Assembly (NCBI GenBank): GCA_029202405.1
Contig: CP119312.1
Span: 2,919,001-2,983,000, forward strand
Direction: 5' to 3'
Origin: Candidatus Devosia phytovorans
GTDB lineage: Bacteria; Pseudomonadota; Alphaproteobacteria; Rhizobiales; Devosiaceae
Length of the DNA: 64,000 nt
Under the pieces are notes generated by a model. It was not told the DNA's origin, did no database searches, and was given only the letters and a program-made list of their open reading frames with translations. Numbering within the stretch: the stretch's first letter is position 1; each line of letters starts with the position of its first letter. This document shows positions 20,006 through 28,967 of the stretch, piece after piece. A program made the translations under genes and the position numbers.

Positions 20006-21118
20006 TTAAGCGGAGACTGGAATGCGTCTCCGGTTCAATTCCTCGGCGTCAAATTGCGCACCCAGACCCGGCGCGGTAGGCAGGTGGAAAAGCCCGTCTC
20101 TTGGTTCAGACGGGTTAGTGAAGACACTCCCGGCTCGTTCCCAGCCATCTGCCAGTTCGACTGGCTTATTGAGATGCATGATGGTGGAGAGCACGTGCAG
20201 GTTGGCCAGATGGCCCAGGGACGGCTGGGTCTGGTGCGGCACCAGATCGACGCCATGGGCATAGGCAATTGCGGCGCATTGCATGATGCCGGTGATGCCG
20301 CCCATCTTGACGATATCGGGCTGCACCATGCGCACACCGGCGTTGATCAGGTCCTTGAGGCCTTGCAGCGTATAGGTCTGCTCACCTGCCGATACGGTGA
20401 TGTCGAGGCGCTGGGCAACCTCGCCCATGGCCGAGATATGGTAGTGCTGCACCGGCTCCTCAAACCATGTGTAGCCGAGGTCCTCGAGCGCCCGGCCGAC
20501 CCGCATGGCGCCGCCGACCGAATAGCCATTATTGGCATCAAATCCGAGGACAAAATCGTCGCCCAACGCCTTGCGAACAGCCTTGGCCTTGGCGATGTCG
20601 CCGGGAATGTCGACATCGAGCTTGGTCCGGTCGCCATCCCAACGTATCTTGACAGCAGCCGGCTTTTCCTTGGCGACGCGGCGCTCCACGATCTCCACGA
20701 CCTGATCGACCGTACGCCAGGCATTGCCGCCCACCGAAGCATAGCAGGTGAGGCTCGTCCGCCAGGCACCGCCCAGCAGCTTGTAGATTGGCTGTCCAAA
20801 CACCTTCCCCTTGATATCCCAAAGGGCGATGTCGAGTGCCGCTAGCGCTCCGGTGGTCGCGCCTTCGGGCCCGAGCTTGATGCATTTGTGGTACAGCGTA
20901 TCGATCAGCACGGCATGATCGAGCGCGTCCTTGCCGACAAGAAACGGCGCCATTTCGTGCGCGATAATGGTGAGCGAGGCCAGCCCGCCGGCCATGGGCG
21001 AAGCTTCACCCATGCCGAACTGACCATCCTCGGTTTCGATCCTCACGAATGCTGAGCGGTTGTTGGGCTTAGCCTCGTCGAAGGCCAACTGAAACGTTTC
21101 GACTTTAGTGATCTTCAC
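20006..21118 (-). CDS. Mandelate racemase/muconate lactonizing enzyme family protein (sugar-acid dehydratase-like)
   Basis: 370 aa enolase-superfamily member. The N-terminal capping domain (MKITKVETFQLAF) is followed by a barrel with AAVKIRWDGDR (K-x-R in place of the usual K-x-K), GFDANNGY and WFEEPV as metal-ligand strands, SAGEQTY, and VPHQTQPSLG near the end. In this superfamily it would abstract the proton alpha to a carboxylate: dehydratase, racemase or cycloisomerase. Neighbouring aldehyde, alcohol and 2-hydroxyacid dehydrogenases favour a sugar-acid dehydratase. The exact substrate cannot be assigned. Confidence 0.88.
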   Translation of the reverse strand: MKITKVETFQLAFDEAKPNNRSAFVRIETEDGQFGMGEASPMAGGLASLTIIAHEMAPFLVGKDALDHAVLIDTLYHKCIKLGPEGATTGALAALDIALWDIKGKVFGQPIYKLLGGAWRTSLTCYASVGGNAWRTVDQVVEIVERRVAKEKPAAVKIRWDGDRTKLDVDIPGDIAKAKAVRKALGDDFVLGFDANNGYSVGGAMRVGRALEDLGYTWFEEPVQHYHISAMGEVAQRLDITVSAGEQTYTLQGLKDLINAGVRMVQPDIVKMGGITGIMQCAAIAYAHGVDLVPHQTQPSLGHLANLHVLSTIMHLNKPVELADGWERAGSVFTNPSEPRDGLFHLPTAPGLGAQFDAEELNRRRIPVSA

Positions 21119-21150
21119 TGCACGTCCTCCCTCGTGCCGTGACAGCCGGA

Positions 21151-22626
21151 CTACCAGCTCACGGCGATATATTTGGTCTCACAAAACTCCATGATGCCGT
21201 GGTGAGCACCTTCGCGGCCCAGACCACTTTGCTTGACGCCACCAAACGGGGCCGCAGGATCGGACACCAGACCTCGGTTCAATCCGACCATGCCCGCCTC
21301 GAGCCGTTCGGTTACACGCATGCCGCGCCCGACATCGCGGGTGTAGACATAGGCTATCAGGCCATATTCGGTGTCATTGGCGGCGCTGACCGCGTCATCC
21401 TCGCTGGCAAAGGTGGTAATCGCCGCGACAGGGCCGAAGATTTCTTCCCGCGTAATGCTGGCACTGGCGGGAACGTCGGTGATGACGGTGGGTGGAAAAT
21501 AGAAGCCTGCGCCACCGGTAGCCTTTCCGCCGGCCAGCACCGAGGCACCCTGCCCCACGGCATCGTCGACGAGCCCACCAATCCGATCGACGGCCGCCTG
21601 ATTGATCAGTGGGCCGCATTGCGTCTTGGCGTCATAGCCAACACCGAGCTTGAGCGCCTCCATGCGCTCGACCAACCCCCTGGAGAAGGCTTCGGCAATG
21701 CCCTTTTGTACATAGAAGCGATTGGCAGCCGTGCAGGCTTCGCCGCCATTGCGCATCTTGGCGATCATCGCGCCGTCAAGTGCAGCATCGAGATCGGCGT
21801 CGTCAAAGACGATAAAGGGTGCATTGCCACCCAATTCCATCGAGCAGGAAATGATCGTGTCGGCGGCTTCGCGCAGCAGCTTGCGCCCCACTTCGGTCGA
21901 GCCGGTGAACGAGAGCTTGCGCACGCGAGGGTCATGCAGCATGGCGCTGACGGTGGCACCGGACCGCGACGTGGTCAGCACATTGACCACGCCGGCAGGC
22001 ACGCCTGCCTCACGATAGATATCGGCCAAGACGAAGGCCGTGAGCGGGGTTTCCGTCGCCGGCTTGAGCACGACGGTGCAGCCTGCAGCCAAAGCCGGCG
22101 CGATCTTGCGGGTTGCCATGGCGGCCGGGAAATTCCACGGCGTCACCAGGACGGCAATGCCGATCGGCTGGTGTTCGACCACGATCTTGTTGGTGCCGCT
22201 TGGAGCAGTATAGATATCGCCATTGAGACGCACCGCTTCCTCGGAGAACCAGCGGAAGAATTCGGCGGCGTAGGTGACCTCGCCGCGCGCGTCGCCCAGT
22301 GACTTGCCGTTTTCGAGACTGATCAGTTCGGCCAGCATGTCGCGGCGTTCGATCATCAGTTTAAAGCAGCGGCGCAGGATTTCTCCGCGCTCGCGTGGTG
22401 CCGCACCAGCCCAGCCGGGCGCGGCCTTTTGGGCGGCCGTGACTGCCGCCATGGCGTCCTCGACGGTCGCATCCGCCACCGCCGTGATGACCTCGCCCGT
22501 CGACGGATCGATAACATCAATGCGCTGGCCCGTAGCGCCGGGGCGCCACCGGCCGTCGATCCATAAGTCGGACGGCAACTGGCTGGGGTCGAAGCTCAGA
22601 CCGGAAAACGATGCGTGCTGGTTCAT
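21151..22626 (-). CDS. NAD(P)-dependent aldehyde dehydrogenase, succinate/ketoglutarate-semialdehyde type
   Basis: 491 aa with all aldehyde dehydrogenase hallmarks: cofactor-binding [25 protein letters not shown], the glutamate motif [12 protein letters not shown], the nucleophilic cysteine in [13 protein letters not shown] and the C-terminal [14 protein letters not shown]. The closest subgroup by these phrases is succinate-semialdehyde dehydrogenase (GabD), but in sugar-acid clusters the same subgroup often oxidises 2-ketoglutaric semialdehyde, which fits the dehydratase encoded just downstream. It starts 3 bases after the stop of the iron alcohol dehydrogenase. Confidence 0.93.
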   Translation of the reverse strand: MNQHASFSGLSFDPSQLPSDLWIDGRWRPGATGQRIDVIDPSTGEVITAVADATVEDAMAAVTAAQKAAPGWAGAAPRERGEILRRCFKLMIERRDMLAELISLENGKSLGDARGEVTYAAEFFRWFSEEAVRLNGDIYTAPSGTNKIVVEHQPIGIAVLVTPWNFPAAMATRKIAPALAAGCTVVLKPATETPLTAFVLADIYREAGVPAGVVNVLTTSRSGATVSAMLHDPRVRKLSFTGSTEVGRKLLREAADTIISCSMELGGNAPFIVFDDADLDAALDGAMIAKMRNGGEACTAANRFYVQKGIAEAFSRGLVERMEALKLGVGYDAKTQCGPLINQAAVDRIGGLVDDAVGQGASVLAGGKATGGAGFYFPPTVITDVPASASITREEIFGPVAAITTFASEDDAVSAANDTEYGLIAYVYTRDVGRGMRVTERLEAGMVGLNRGLVSDPAAPFGGVKQSGLGREGAHHGIMEFCETKYIAVSW

Positions 22627-22629
22627 GGA

Positions 22630-23868
22630 CTAGTCCTGGACTGAATGGCGAAGCGCGGCGCGGTCGCCGCTGTAGGCCGCGTTGACGAGCAGGGCCATGC
22701 TCGCGGGGTCGAGCAGGCGCGGATTGTTCTTGACGAGGCGCGTCGCCCCCAAAGCTGCCTCGGCAGTCCAGGCGAGCTTGTCTTCGGTTACGCCCAGATC
22801 GCGCAGGGTCGCCGGTATGCCGACAGACGCAAAGAGAGAGACAATGGCCTCGATTGCCGAGGCAGCCTTTCCGGCACAATCGCTGGCGCCGACAAGGCCC
22901 ATGGCGTCGGCGATCTCAGCCATTTCCTCCCGGGCGTGGCTGGCGTTGAATTCCATGACATAGGGGATCATGACAGCAACGCCCGCGCCATGGGCCGTAT
23001 GGGTCAGGGCACCTACGGGATATTGTACGGCATGGGCAGCGGCTGTTCCGGCAGCGCCAAAGGCCAGTCCGGCCAGGGTTGCACCCATCATCAGATCATG
23101 GCGCGCCGCATGGTTGGCGCCGTCGTCATAGGCAGGCTTCAGGCTGGCTGAGATCAGCCTTATGGCTTCTAGCGCGTAATGATCGGAGAATGCATTCTTG
23201 CCGACGAAAACATGCTCGTGGACAGTGGTTTCGTCGACGCTGCGGCGCAAGGTCGTGAAGGCTTCGATCGCATGGGTCAGTGCATCTGCGCCGGAAACTG
23301 CCGTCAGGCCCGGAGGGCAGCTATAGGTGAGTTCCGGGTCGCAGATGGCCGTGTGTGGAATGAGATGCGGACTGGCAATGCCGACCTTGACCGCACGATC
23401 AGGGTCGGAGACCACGGCGACGGGGGTGACTTCCGAACCCGTGCCGGCCGTGGTGGGGATGGCGATCAGCGGCAGGATCGGCCCTGGAACCTTGAACTCG
23501 CCATAATAGTCGGCCGGCGTGCCGCCATGGGTCAGCAGCAGCGCAATGACCTTGGCGGCATCGAGGCAGGAACCGCCCCCGATGCCGATGACCACTTCGG
23601 CGCGAAAGGCCCTGCCATGTTCGAGACCATCGAGAATGCTGGCCGCCGGCAGTTCGGCGACAGTGCCCGAATAGACTTCGTTGGTAATGCCAGCCGCCGT
23701 CAATCCCTCTATCAGTTCAGCAAACTGCGGATCGGCGGCCAGCCGCTCATCGGTGACGATCAGCGCGCGCTTGCCCAGTTGTGCGACATAGCCAGCAAGG
23801 GCGTGGCGCTGTCCCGCGCCGAAAACCAGGTTACGCGGCAGGCGCGAGACGGCAAAGAGAGGGGTCAT
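22630..23868 (-). CDS. Iron-containing alcohol dehydrogenase
   Basis: 412 aa group III alcohol dehydrogenase. NAD-binding GIGGGSCLDAAKVIALL is followed by IAIPTTAGTGSEVTPVAV, the iron-ligand stretch DALTHAIEAF and AHAVQYPVGALTHTAHGAGVAVMIPYVMEFN. ATG 23868 overlaps the TGA of the preceding Ldh-family gene as ATGA, so translation is coupled; the longer upstream frame is a read-through of that gene. It probably oxidises or reduces an alcohol/aldehyde intermediate of the same pathway. Substrate unknown. Confidence 0.93.
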   Translation of the reverse strand: MTPLFAVSRLPRNLVFGAGQRHALAGYVAQLGKRALIVTDERLAADPQFAELIEGLTAAGITNEVYSGTVAELPAASILDGLEHGRAFRAEVVIGIGGGSCLDAAKVIALLLTHGGTPADYYGEFKVPGPILPLIAIPTTAGTGSEVTPVAVVSDPDRAVKVGIASPHLIPHTAICDPELTYSCPPGLTAVSGADALTHAIEAFTTLRRSVDETTVHEHVFVGKNAFSDHYALEAIRLISASLKPAYDDGANHAARHDLMMGATLAGLAFGAAGTAAAHAVQYPVGALTHTAHGAGVAVMIPYVMEFNASHAREEMAEIADAMGLVGASDCAGKAASAIEAIVSLFASVGIPATLRDLGVTEDKLAWTAEAALGATRLVKNNPRLLDPASMALLVNAAYSGDRAALRHSVQD

Positions 23869-24893
23869 GACATGGCCTGCTGTGGTTGAAGGGCCGGCGC
23901 CTGCGCCATGGCCTGGAGGCGATCCCAAACGGCGTCGGCGATGGGCACGCCGTCTTTGAGGCGCTGTATGCGATTGGCGCGGCCGCGTTCCCCGGGGATG
24001 AGCACGGCGTCGAAACCCTGCGCCGGCTCGGCTGAGCGTATGATGTCGAGATAGGCGGAAAGGCCCGCAATGCTGGGACCGTCGATAACAATGAACAGAT
24101 CGCCCTTGTTGGCCAGATGGGTGGCATCGAGTGTGCCATGCACATCGGTGCCAAGCGCGGCGCCCGATAGCGCACTAACCAGGAGCTCGAACGCCAGGCC
24201 CAGTGCATAACCCTTGGCCGCACCAAAAGGCGCTATGGCGCCAGACTTCGCCGCATGGGCGTCCTTCGTGGGATTACCCCGCGCGTCAAGCGCCCAATCG
24301 GCCGGGATCGGCACGTTGCGATTGGCGTGATCGTGGATTTCGCCCATCGACACACGGCTGGTGGCAGTGTCCATGACAAAAGGATCGGCCTCCCCGGTCG
24401 GCACGCCAATGGCAATTGGATTGGTACCCACCAAAGCTTGCCGCCCGCCCCAGGGATGAACCAGTGCTTCGCTGGTCGACAGCACAATGGCGGCCTGCCC
24501 CGATCTGGCGATCCGCTCGGCATACCAGGCGAGCATGCCAATGTGCTGTGCATTGGCGATAGCGGCCATGGCAATGCCGGTCTGCTTGGCACGAGCTTGG
24601 ATTGCCGTGAGTGCGGCATCGGCCACGACCGGGCCCAGACCATTCCGACCATCAACACGGAGAAACCCACTTCCCTGCCAGGTGTGCTCGCCACTTACCT
24701 GCGGATCAGCCAAGTCAGCCGAAATTCTTTCGACCAGGCGCTCAAGGCGGAGCAGGCCATGCGATGGCACGCCGCGCAGATCGGCTTCCAGCCAAAGATC
24801 CACTTGCATCCGGGCATGGGGAGCCGGGACCCCGGCCGCGTGGAGTACATATTCCGCTGTCTGACGCAATTCCTCGACAGGAACAGTGGGCAC
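23865..24893 (-). CDS. Ldh-family (malate/L-lactate dehydrogenase-like) oxidoreductase
   Basis: 342 aa of the NAD(P)-dependent 2-hydroxyacid dehydrogenase family typified by YlbC/AllD, not the classical LDH fold. Visible motifs are the N-terminal helices (ADLRGVPSHGLLRLERLVERI), AIANAQHIGMLAWYAERIA, VGTNPIAIGVPTG and KGYALGLAFELLVSALSGA. First gene of the catabolic operon and divergent from the GntR regulator. Likely reaction: reversible oxidation of a 2-hydroxyacid or sugar acid to the 2-oxo form. Confidence 0.92.
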   Translation of the reverse strand: MPTVPVEELRQTAEYVLHAAGVPAPHARMQVDLWLEADLRGVPSHGLLRLERLVERISADLADPQVSGEHTWQGSGFLRVDGRNGLGPVVADAALTAIQARAKQTGIAMAAIANAQHIGMLAWYAERIARSGQAAIVLSTSEALVHPWGGRQALVGTNPIAIGVPTGEADPFVMDTATSRVSMGEIHDHANRNVPIPADWALDARGNPTKDAHAAKSGAIAPFGAAKGYALGLAFELLVSALSGAALGTDVHGTLDATHLANKGDLFIVIDGPSIAGLSAYLDIIRSAEPAQGFDAVLIPGERGRANRIQRLKDGVPIADAVWDRLQAMAQAPALQPQQAMS

Positions 24894-24936
24894 GATATCA
24901 AATCCGATCGGATATCTGATTGAGCAAGACAGACTA

Positions 24937-24947
24937 TGGTGCTACCA
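24937..24947. promoter_or_regulatory. Candidate GntR/FadR-type operator TGGTGCTACCA
   Basis: TGGT-N3-ACCA is the consensus half-site arrangement of FadR-subfamily GntR regulators. It lies in the 93-base divergent gap between the catabolic operon (start 24893) and the GntR-family gene (start 24987). A second palindromic feature, two GATATC copies flanking CCGATCGG, lies next to it at about 24894-24916. Control of both transcription units is inferred. Confidence 0.6.
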
Positions 24948-24986
24948 CGTGGGGAGCGTCAATAGCCAATCCGGAACGGCGGAGAA

Positions 24987-25664
24987 ATGGACTCAAGCGA
25001 CAGCCAGGCGCCAACGCCTCTCAAGCGCCCGACGCGGCTGGGCGACGAGGTTTACAATGCCATCTATGCGCAGTTGATGACGCGCCAGATCGCCCCGGGG
25101 GGACGCATCTCGGTCGACCGCCTGGTGCGTACCTTGGGCGTCTCGCAAACGCCGATCCGGGAGGCCCTTTCGCGGCTTGAAGCGCAGGGGTTGGTCGTTA
25201 AAGCCCATCTCATCGGCTATAGTGCTGCCAACCAGATGGACAGCGCGCGTCTCGACCAGCTTTATGAACTGCGCCTTCTGCTTGAGCCTTTCGCCGCTGG
25301 GCGCGCGGCCTCCTTATTGACCGATGATGGCCGGGCAAATTTGATCAGGCTGGCCGCCGAGATGCAGGCAGGCGATACGGGGCCAGAGGCATACGGACGG
25401 TTCGCCCGGCTGGACAGCGAATTTCATGATGTGATTGCCCATGCGAGCGGCAATGAACTTGTGCAGGAAACGCTGGCAAGCCTGCACACCCATGTCCATT
25501 TGTTCCGCCTGTTCTACCATGCGAGAGTAACCAGCGACGCGATAGCCGAACATGAAAATATCATTGCCGCGCTGGTCGCCCGTGATGCGCCGGCTGCCGA
25601 AGACGCTATGCGAGCTCACATCCAGCGCTCGCGCGACCGCTTCATGAAGGCTTTTGCTTCGTAA
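24987..25664 (+). CDS. GntR-family regulator, FadR/FCD subfamily
   Basis: 225 aa. The N-terminal winged helix (about residues 15-80) has LGDEVYNAIYAQLM, GGRISVDRLVRTLGVSQTPIREALSRLEAQGLV. The C-terminal all-helical FCD sensor (LYELRLLLEPFAAGRAA, RFARLDSEFHDVIAHASGNELVQETL, EHENIIAALVARDAPAAEDAMRAHI) includes the aspartate and histidines that usually bind a metal and a carboxylate ligand. GGAG precedes ATG 24987. Divergent from the dehydrogenase/dehydratase operon, which it most likely represses. The ligand is probably an organic or sugar acid. Confidence 0.93.
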   Translation: MDSSDSQAPTPLKRPTRLGDEVYNAIYAQLMTRQIAPGGRISVDRLVRTLGVSQTPIREALSRLEAQGLVVKAHLIGYSAANQMDSARLDQLYELRLLLEPFAAGRAASLLTDDGRANLIRLAAEMQAGDTGPEAYGRFARLDSEFHDVIAHASGNELVQETLASLHTHVHLFRLFYHARVTSDAIAEHENIIAALVARDAPAAEDAMRAHIQRSRDRFMKAFAS

Positions 25665-26210
25665 TGAAGCCCTCATTGCTCGAATAGGTTTGCGCTTTCG
25701 CGAACTCGGTCAATGCAATCGAAAGCCAGGAAGCAGCAACAGGTGTAAGTGCTATCGGATGTTTGAGAGCGCCAATCACCCCAAAGTTTGGAGCTATTCG
25801 AGAATCAAAACGGTGACTTGAGGCCGCTCCGACTAGGACGTTGAATGGCTGCTTTTGAGGGATCGGCATTGTGGAGGTAAACGGCCGGAATGGGGTCGAA
25901 CGCGGACCGACCTGCCCTCTCGCCAAGCCCTGGTCTCTTCTTTTAGCTTTGATGTTACCGATCGCTGGTCTCTATTCAGTCATTCGGATCGCTCACTAAA
26001 TATCGCTGCCAAGTGTCATTTGATTTTTCTGCGGCTCGCCCAGGCGAAAAACAAATTCCACGAACTTGGCTCTCATCCAGGTCTGCATTGCGTTTGCCCG
26101 TTTCGGCGCCAGGAGGCCGAATTGACAGGAATGCTGCACACCCTCAATCTCGACCACATTGATAGAGATTAGGTGGAATTGCCTCCACCGCCGATGTGAT
26201 GGAGATCGAA
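25665..26210. other. 546-base intergenic region with a dispersed repeat copy and a possible leader ORF
   Basis: No convincing gene. Sequence at 25851-25898 resembles 60046-60092 (GCTTTTG, then about 27 bases later an 18-of-20 match to AACGGCAGGAATGGGGTCG), pointing to a dispersed repeat or gene remnant. Near the right end a very short frame opens at TTG 26122 behind AGGAGG and ends at 26172 (16 residues). It is followed by a hairpin GGTGGA/TCCACC at 26172-26189, just before the binding-protein gene. TTGACA at 26122-26127 could also be a -35 box, but no good -10 follows. Confidence 0.5.
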
Positions 26211-27287
26211 TTGAGCCTGACCACCCTCACCCGCCGTGGGTTCCTGGGCGCTTCCGCCGCCACCCTGGCGCTGGCCACCCTGCCCGGCCGCGCCTTCGCG
26301 CAGGAGGCGAAGCCGGAAAAAATCCGCTTCTATGCTAATCCGGCCGATTACGGCCAACCCTATACGACCGGCATTCTGGGCCTCGCGCATACGCTGGGCT
26401 ATCTCGAAGACGAATTCAAGGCGGACGGCATCGCGCTCGAATTCACCTATCCAGCGGGCAGCGGCCCGGCCGTCAACGAGGCCATCGCCAATGGCCAGGC
26501 CGATTTTGGGCGCTATGGCGGCTTCCCCAATATCACGGGCAAGGCACGCGGCTTGCCGACCAAACTGCTAGCCTCAGTGGGCGCGGCCCATTCCTATCTC
26601 GTGGTCAACAACAATATCACGGCAAGCAGCGTGGCCGAGCTCAAGGGCCTGCGCGTCGCCATCGGCCGCGGCACGGCGCCCCATCTGGCCTTCGTGCGCG
26701 TGCTGGAAGAACATGGCCTGACCGAGGCCGATGTCGAGCTGTTCGATCTCGAGGGTGGCGATGAGCTGACCGCCGTCGCCTCGGGCGCCGTCGATATTGG
26801 CTGGGGCGGGTCGGGCTATCTGCAGCTCGTCAACGATGGCAATGTCAAGCTGGTCTATACCAATCGCGACACACTCAATGCCTCGCGCAATTTCGGCGGC
26901 TTCCTCGTCACCGAGGACTTTGCCGCCACCTATCCGCAGGCGACGCAGCGCGTGGTCAATGCCTATGTGAAGGCCGCCCATTTCGCCGCTCAGCCCGAGA
27001 ATTTCGCTGCGGTGCTGGAGGCCTATGCCAAGGCCGGCGAGGATATCGACACGCTGCGCAAGGTCTATGACGGGCTCAGCTTCGCCGAGGAACTCTCGCC
27101 CATTATCGATGACTATGTGCGCGCCCAGTACCAAGGCGGCATCGACTATACCAAGGCCAATGAGCTGATCCGCGGCGACGTCGATCTCGATAGCTGGATC
27201 GACAGCAGCTTTATCGACAAGGCCATCGCCGATCTCGGTTTTGCCGACACCTGGACAAAGCACAAGGCGGACGGCAGCCCGGCCTGA
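26211..27287 (+). CDS. NitT/TauT/SsuA-like ABC substrate-binding protein, Tat-exported
   Basis: About 358 aa. The N-terminal signal contains TRRGFLGASAATLALATLPGRAFA, a twin-arginine type. The body has the SsuA/THI5-like fold (IRFYANPADYGQPY, GPAVNEAIANGQADFG, VAELKGLRVAIGRGTAPH, AVASGAVDIGWGGSGYL). Start: TTG 26211 is preferred because GGAG lies 6 bases upstream; in-frame GTG 26196 and ATG 26199 have no ribosome site. First gene of a six-gene operon with two permeases, a flavoprotein, a ferredoxin and an ATPase. The family imports sulfonates, taurine, nitrate or pyrimidine precursors; the redox genes make an organosulfur compound the best guess. Confidence 0.9.
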   Translation: MSLTTLTRRGFLGASAATLALATLPGRAFAQEAKPEKIRFYANPADYGQPYTTGILGLAHTLGYLEDEFKADGIALEFTYPAGSGPAVNEAIANGQADFGRYGGFPNITGKARGLPTKLLASVGAAHSYLVVNNNITASSVAELKGLRVAIGRGTAPHLAFVRVLEEHGLTEADVELFDLEGGDELTAVASGAVDIGWGGSGYLQLVNDGNVKLVYTNRDTLNASRNFGGFLVTEDFAATYPQATQRVVNAYVKAAHFAAQPENFAAVLEAYAKAGEDIDTLRKVYDGLSFAEELSPIIDDYVRAQYQGGIDYTKANELIRGDVDLDSWIDSSFIDKAIADLGFADTWTKHKADGSPA

Positions 27288-27302
27288 TCCCGCCAGCCTC
27301 TC

Positions 27303-27318
27303 TCACCGGGCCCGGTGA
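27303..27318. repeat. Intercistronic perfect palindrome
   Basis: TCACCGGGCCCGGTGA is a 16-base perfect palindrome between the binding-protein stop (27287) and the first permease start (27349). Hairpins at this place are common in ABC operons, where they protect the upstream message and lower permease expression relative to the binding protein. No T run follows, so it is not a classical terminator. Confidence 0.6.
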
Positions 27319-27348
27319 ACCCAGACAGCGTCACCGGAAAGGACGTCC

Positions 27349-28191
27349 ATGTCGAGTGAAACCTTGAGCACCAATCCCGCCTATGCGCGGGCCGGCGGCG
27401 GCCTGTTCACGCAACCGCACTTTCCGGGCGGTCGTGTGGTGCAGGCCACCCTCCCCTTTCTGCTGCCCCTCGCCATCGCCCTGCTCTGGCTTGGCGCCAC
27501 GCAGTTTGGCTGGGTGTCCGAGCTGATCCTGCCGCCGCCCAGCCTGGTCTGGTCGAGCGCGGTGGAGCTGTTTTCCAGCGGACAGATCTTTAGTGAAGTC
27601 GGCGTCAGCCTCAGCCGCATCGCCTGGGGCCTGTTCATCGGCGGGACACTGGGCGTGGTGCTCGGCATCTTGATGGCCCGATCGCCGACCGTCGAGGCCT
27701 ATATCGGCCCCACGATCCGCATCATTTGGCTCGTTCCGGCTCTGGGCTGGCTGCCCTTCCTGATGCTGTTTCTCGGCGTCGGCGAGACTCTGAAATTCGT
27801 GATGATCGCCAAGACCTGCTTCATGCCGCTGCTGGTCACCAGCTATGAGGGCACGCGGGCCCTGCCGCAGCGCTATCTAGAAGTCGCTAAGGTGCTGGAA
27901 CTGCCGCGGCTGACCACTTTGTTCAAGGTCATCATCCCGTCCATACTGCCATCGCTGTTTGCCGGGTTACGCCTTGCCCTCAGCAAGGGCTGGCAGGCGC
28001 TGGTCGTGGTCGAGCTGATCGCCTCGTCCTCGGGCATCGGCTACCTGATGAACTGGGGCCGCAAGCTATTCTATCTCGACGTGGTCATCGTCACCATGAT
28101 CGTCATCGGCATTGTCGGCTGGCTCATCGACTTCGCCATGGTGCGGATCGAAAGCCGGCTGACCGCCTGGCAGACACGGTCGCTGAGCTGA
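27349..28191 (+). CDS. ABC transporter permease, SsuC/TauC-like (first)
   Basis: 280 aa with about six spans and the BPD_transp_1 fold. The EAA loop region reads GTRALPQRYLEVAKVLELPRLTTLFKVIIPSILPSLFAGLRLALSKGWQALVVVEL, condensed here as the conserved stretch at residues about 165-225, typical of SsuC/TauC. AAAGGA precedes ATG 27349. It is followed after 2 bases by a second, distinct permease, so the importer is a heterodimer, unlike the single SsuC of the classical system. Confidence 0.92.
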   Translation: MSSETLSTNPAYARAGGGLFTQPHFPGGRVVQATLPFLLPLAIALLWLGATQFGWVSELILPPPSLVWSSAVELFSSGQIFSEVGVSLSRIAWGLFIGGTLGVVLGILMARSPTVEAYIGPTIRIIWLVPALGWLPFLMLFLGVGETLKFVMIAKTCFMPLLVTSYEGTRALPQRYLEVAKVLELPRLTTLFKVIIPSILPSLFAGLRLALSKGWQALVVVELIASSSGIGYLMNWGRKLFYLDVVIVTMIVIGIVGWLIDFAMVRIESRLTAWQTRSLS

Positions 28192-28193
28192 TC

Positions 28194-28967
28194 ATGGGCA
28201 CACGCACCGCTTCACGCCCCGATCTGCGCGGCCTTGCGCTCCCGGCTCTGCTTGCGCTTAGCTGGTGGCTGGTCTCGGCCAATGGCTGGGGCAATGGCTA
28301 TATCTTCATCACCTATGAGCGCATCTGGGCGAGCTTTGCCCTGATGGCCGGCGACGGCTCGCTGCTGCGCGCTTTTTTCGGCACGCTGGGACGCATGGTG
28401 GCGGGCTTTGCCATCGGCGCCGGATGCGGGCTCGCCCTGGGCCTGCTGACCGGCCTCAACCAGACCGCCGGCCGCGTCGTCAGCCCGACTTTCCACGCCA
28501 TCCGCCAGATCGCGGTTTTCGCCTGGATGCCGCTGCTCACCGCCTGGCTGGGCATTGGCGGGCAGACCATCATCGCGCTGGTCGCCCTTGCCGCCTTCTA
28601 TCCAACGGTCATCAATGTCGAGGCCGGATGCCGCAACGTGCCCGTGCCCTATCTCGAAGTGGGGGGGGCGCTCGAACTCAGCCGCCGCCAGATGATCACC
28701 CGCATCATCCTGCCGGCCGCCGCGCCGGCCATCTTTTCAGGCCTCGAACTGGCTTTGGCCACGGCGTGGCTTTCCACCATCGGCGCCGAATATTTCGTCT
28801 CGGCCGGCGACGGGCTAGGGATCATCCTCTCCGCCTCGCGCATGCGCGGCTCCATGGATGGGGTGATCATCGGCATTGTCGCCATCGGCCTGGTCGGCTT
28901 CGCCATCAACCGCGCGCTCGCCTATTTCTCGCGCCGCGCCTTTTCATGGCGGGCTCCGCAATCGTGA
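28194..28967 (+). CDS. ABC transporter permease, SsuC/TauC-like (second)
   Basis: 257 aa with about six membrane spans. Conserved AFYPTVINVEAGCRNVPVPY and the following LEVGGALELSRRQMITRIILPAA segment is the EAA loop. ATG 28194 comes 2 bases after the first permease stop, so translation is probably coupled. Its own TGA shares a base with the ATG of the flavoprotein gene. It pairs with the upstream permease to form the channel. Confidence 0.92.
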   Translation: MGTRTASRPDLRGLALPALLALSWWLVSANGWGNGYIFITYERIWASFALMAGDGSLLRAFFGTLGRMVAGFAIGAGCGLALGLLTGLNQTAGRVVSPTFHAIRQIAVFAWMPLLTAWLGIGGQTIIALVALAAFYPTVINVEAGCRNVPVPYLEVGGALELSRRQMITRIILPAAAPAIFSGLELALATAWLSTIGAEYFVSAGDGLGIILSASRMRGSMDGVIIGIVAIGLVGFAINRALAYFSRRAFSWRAPQS

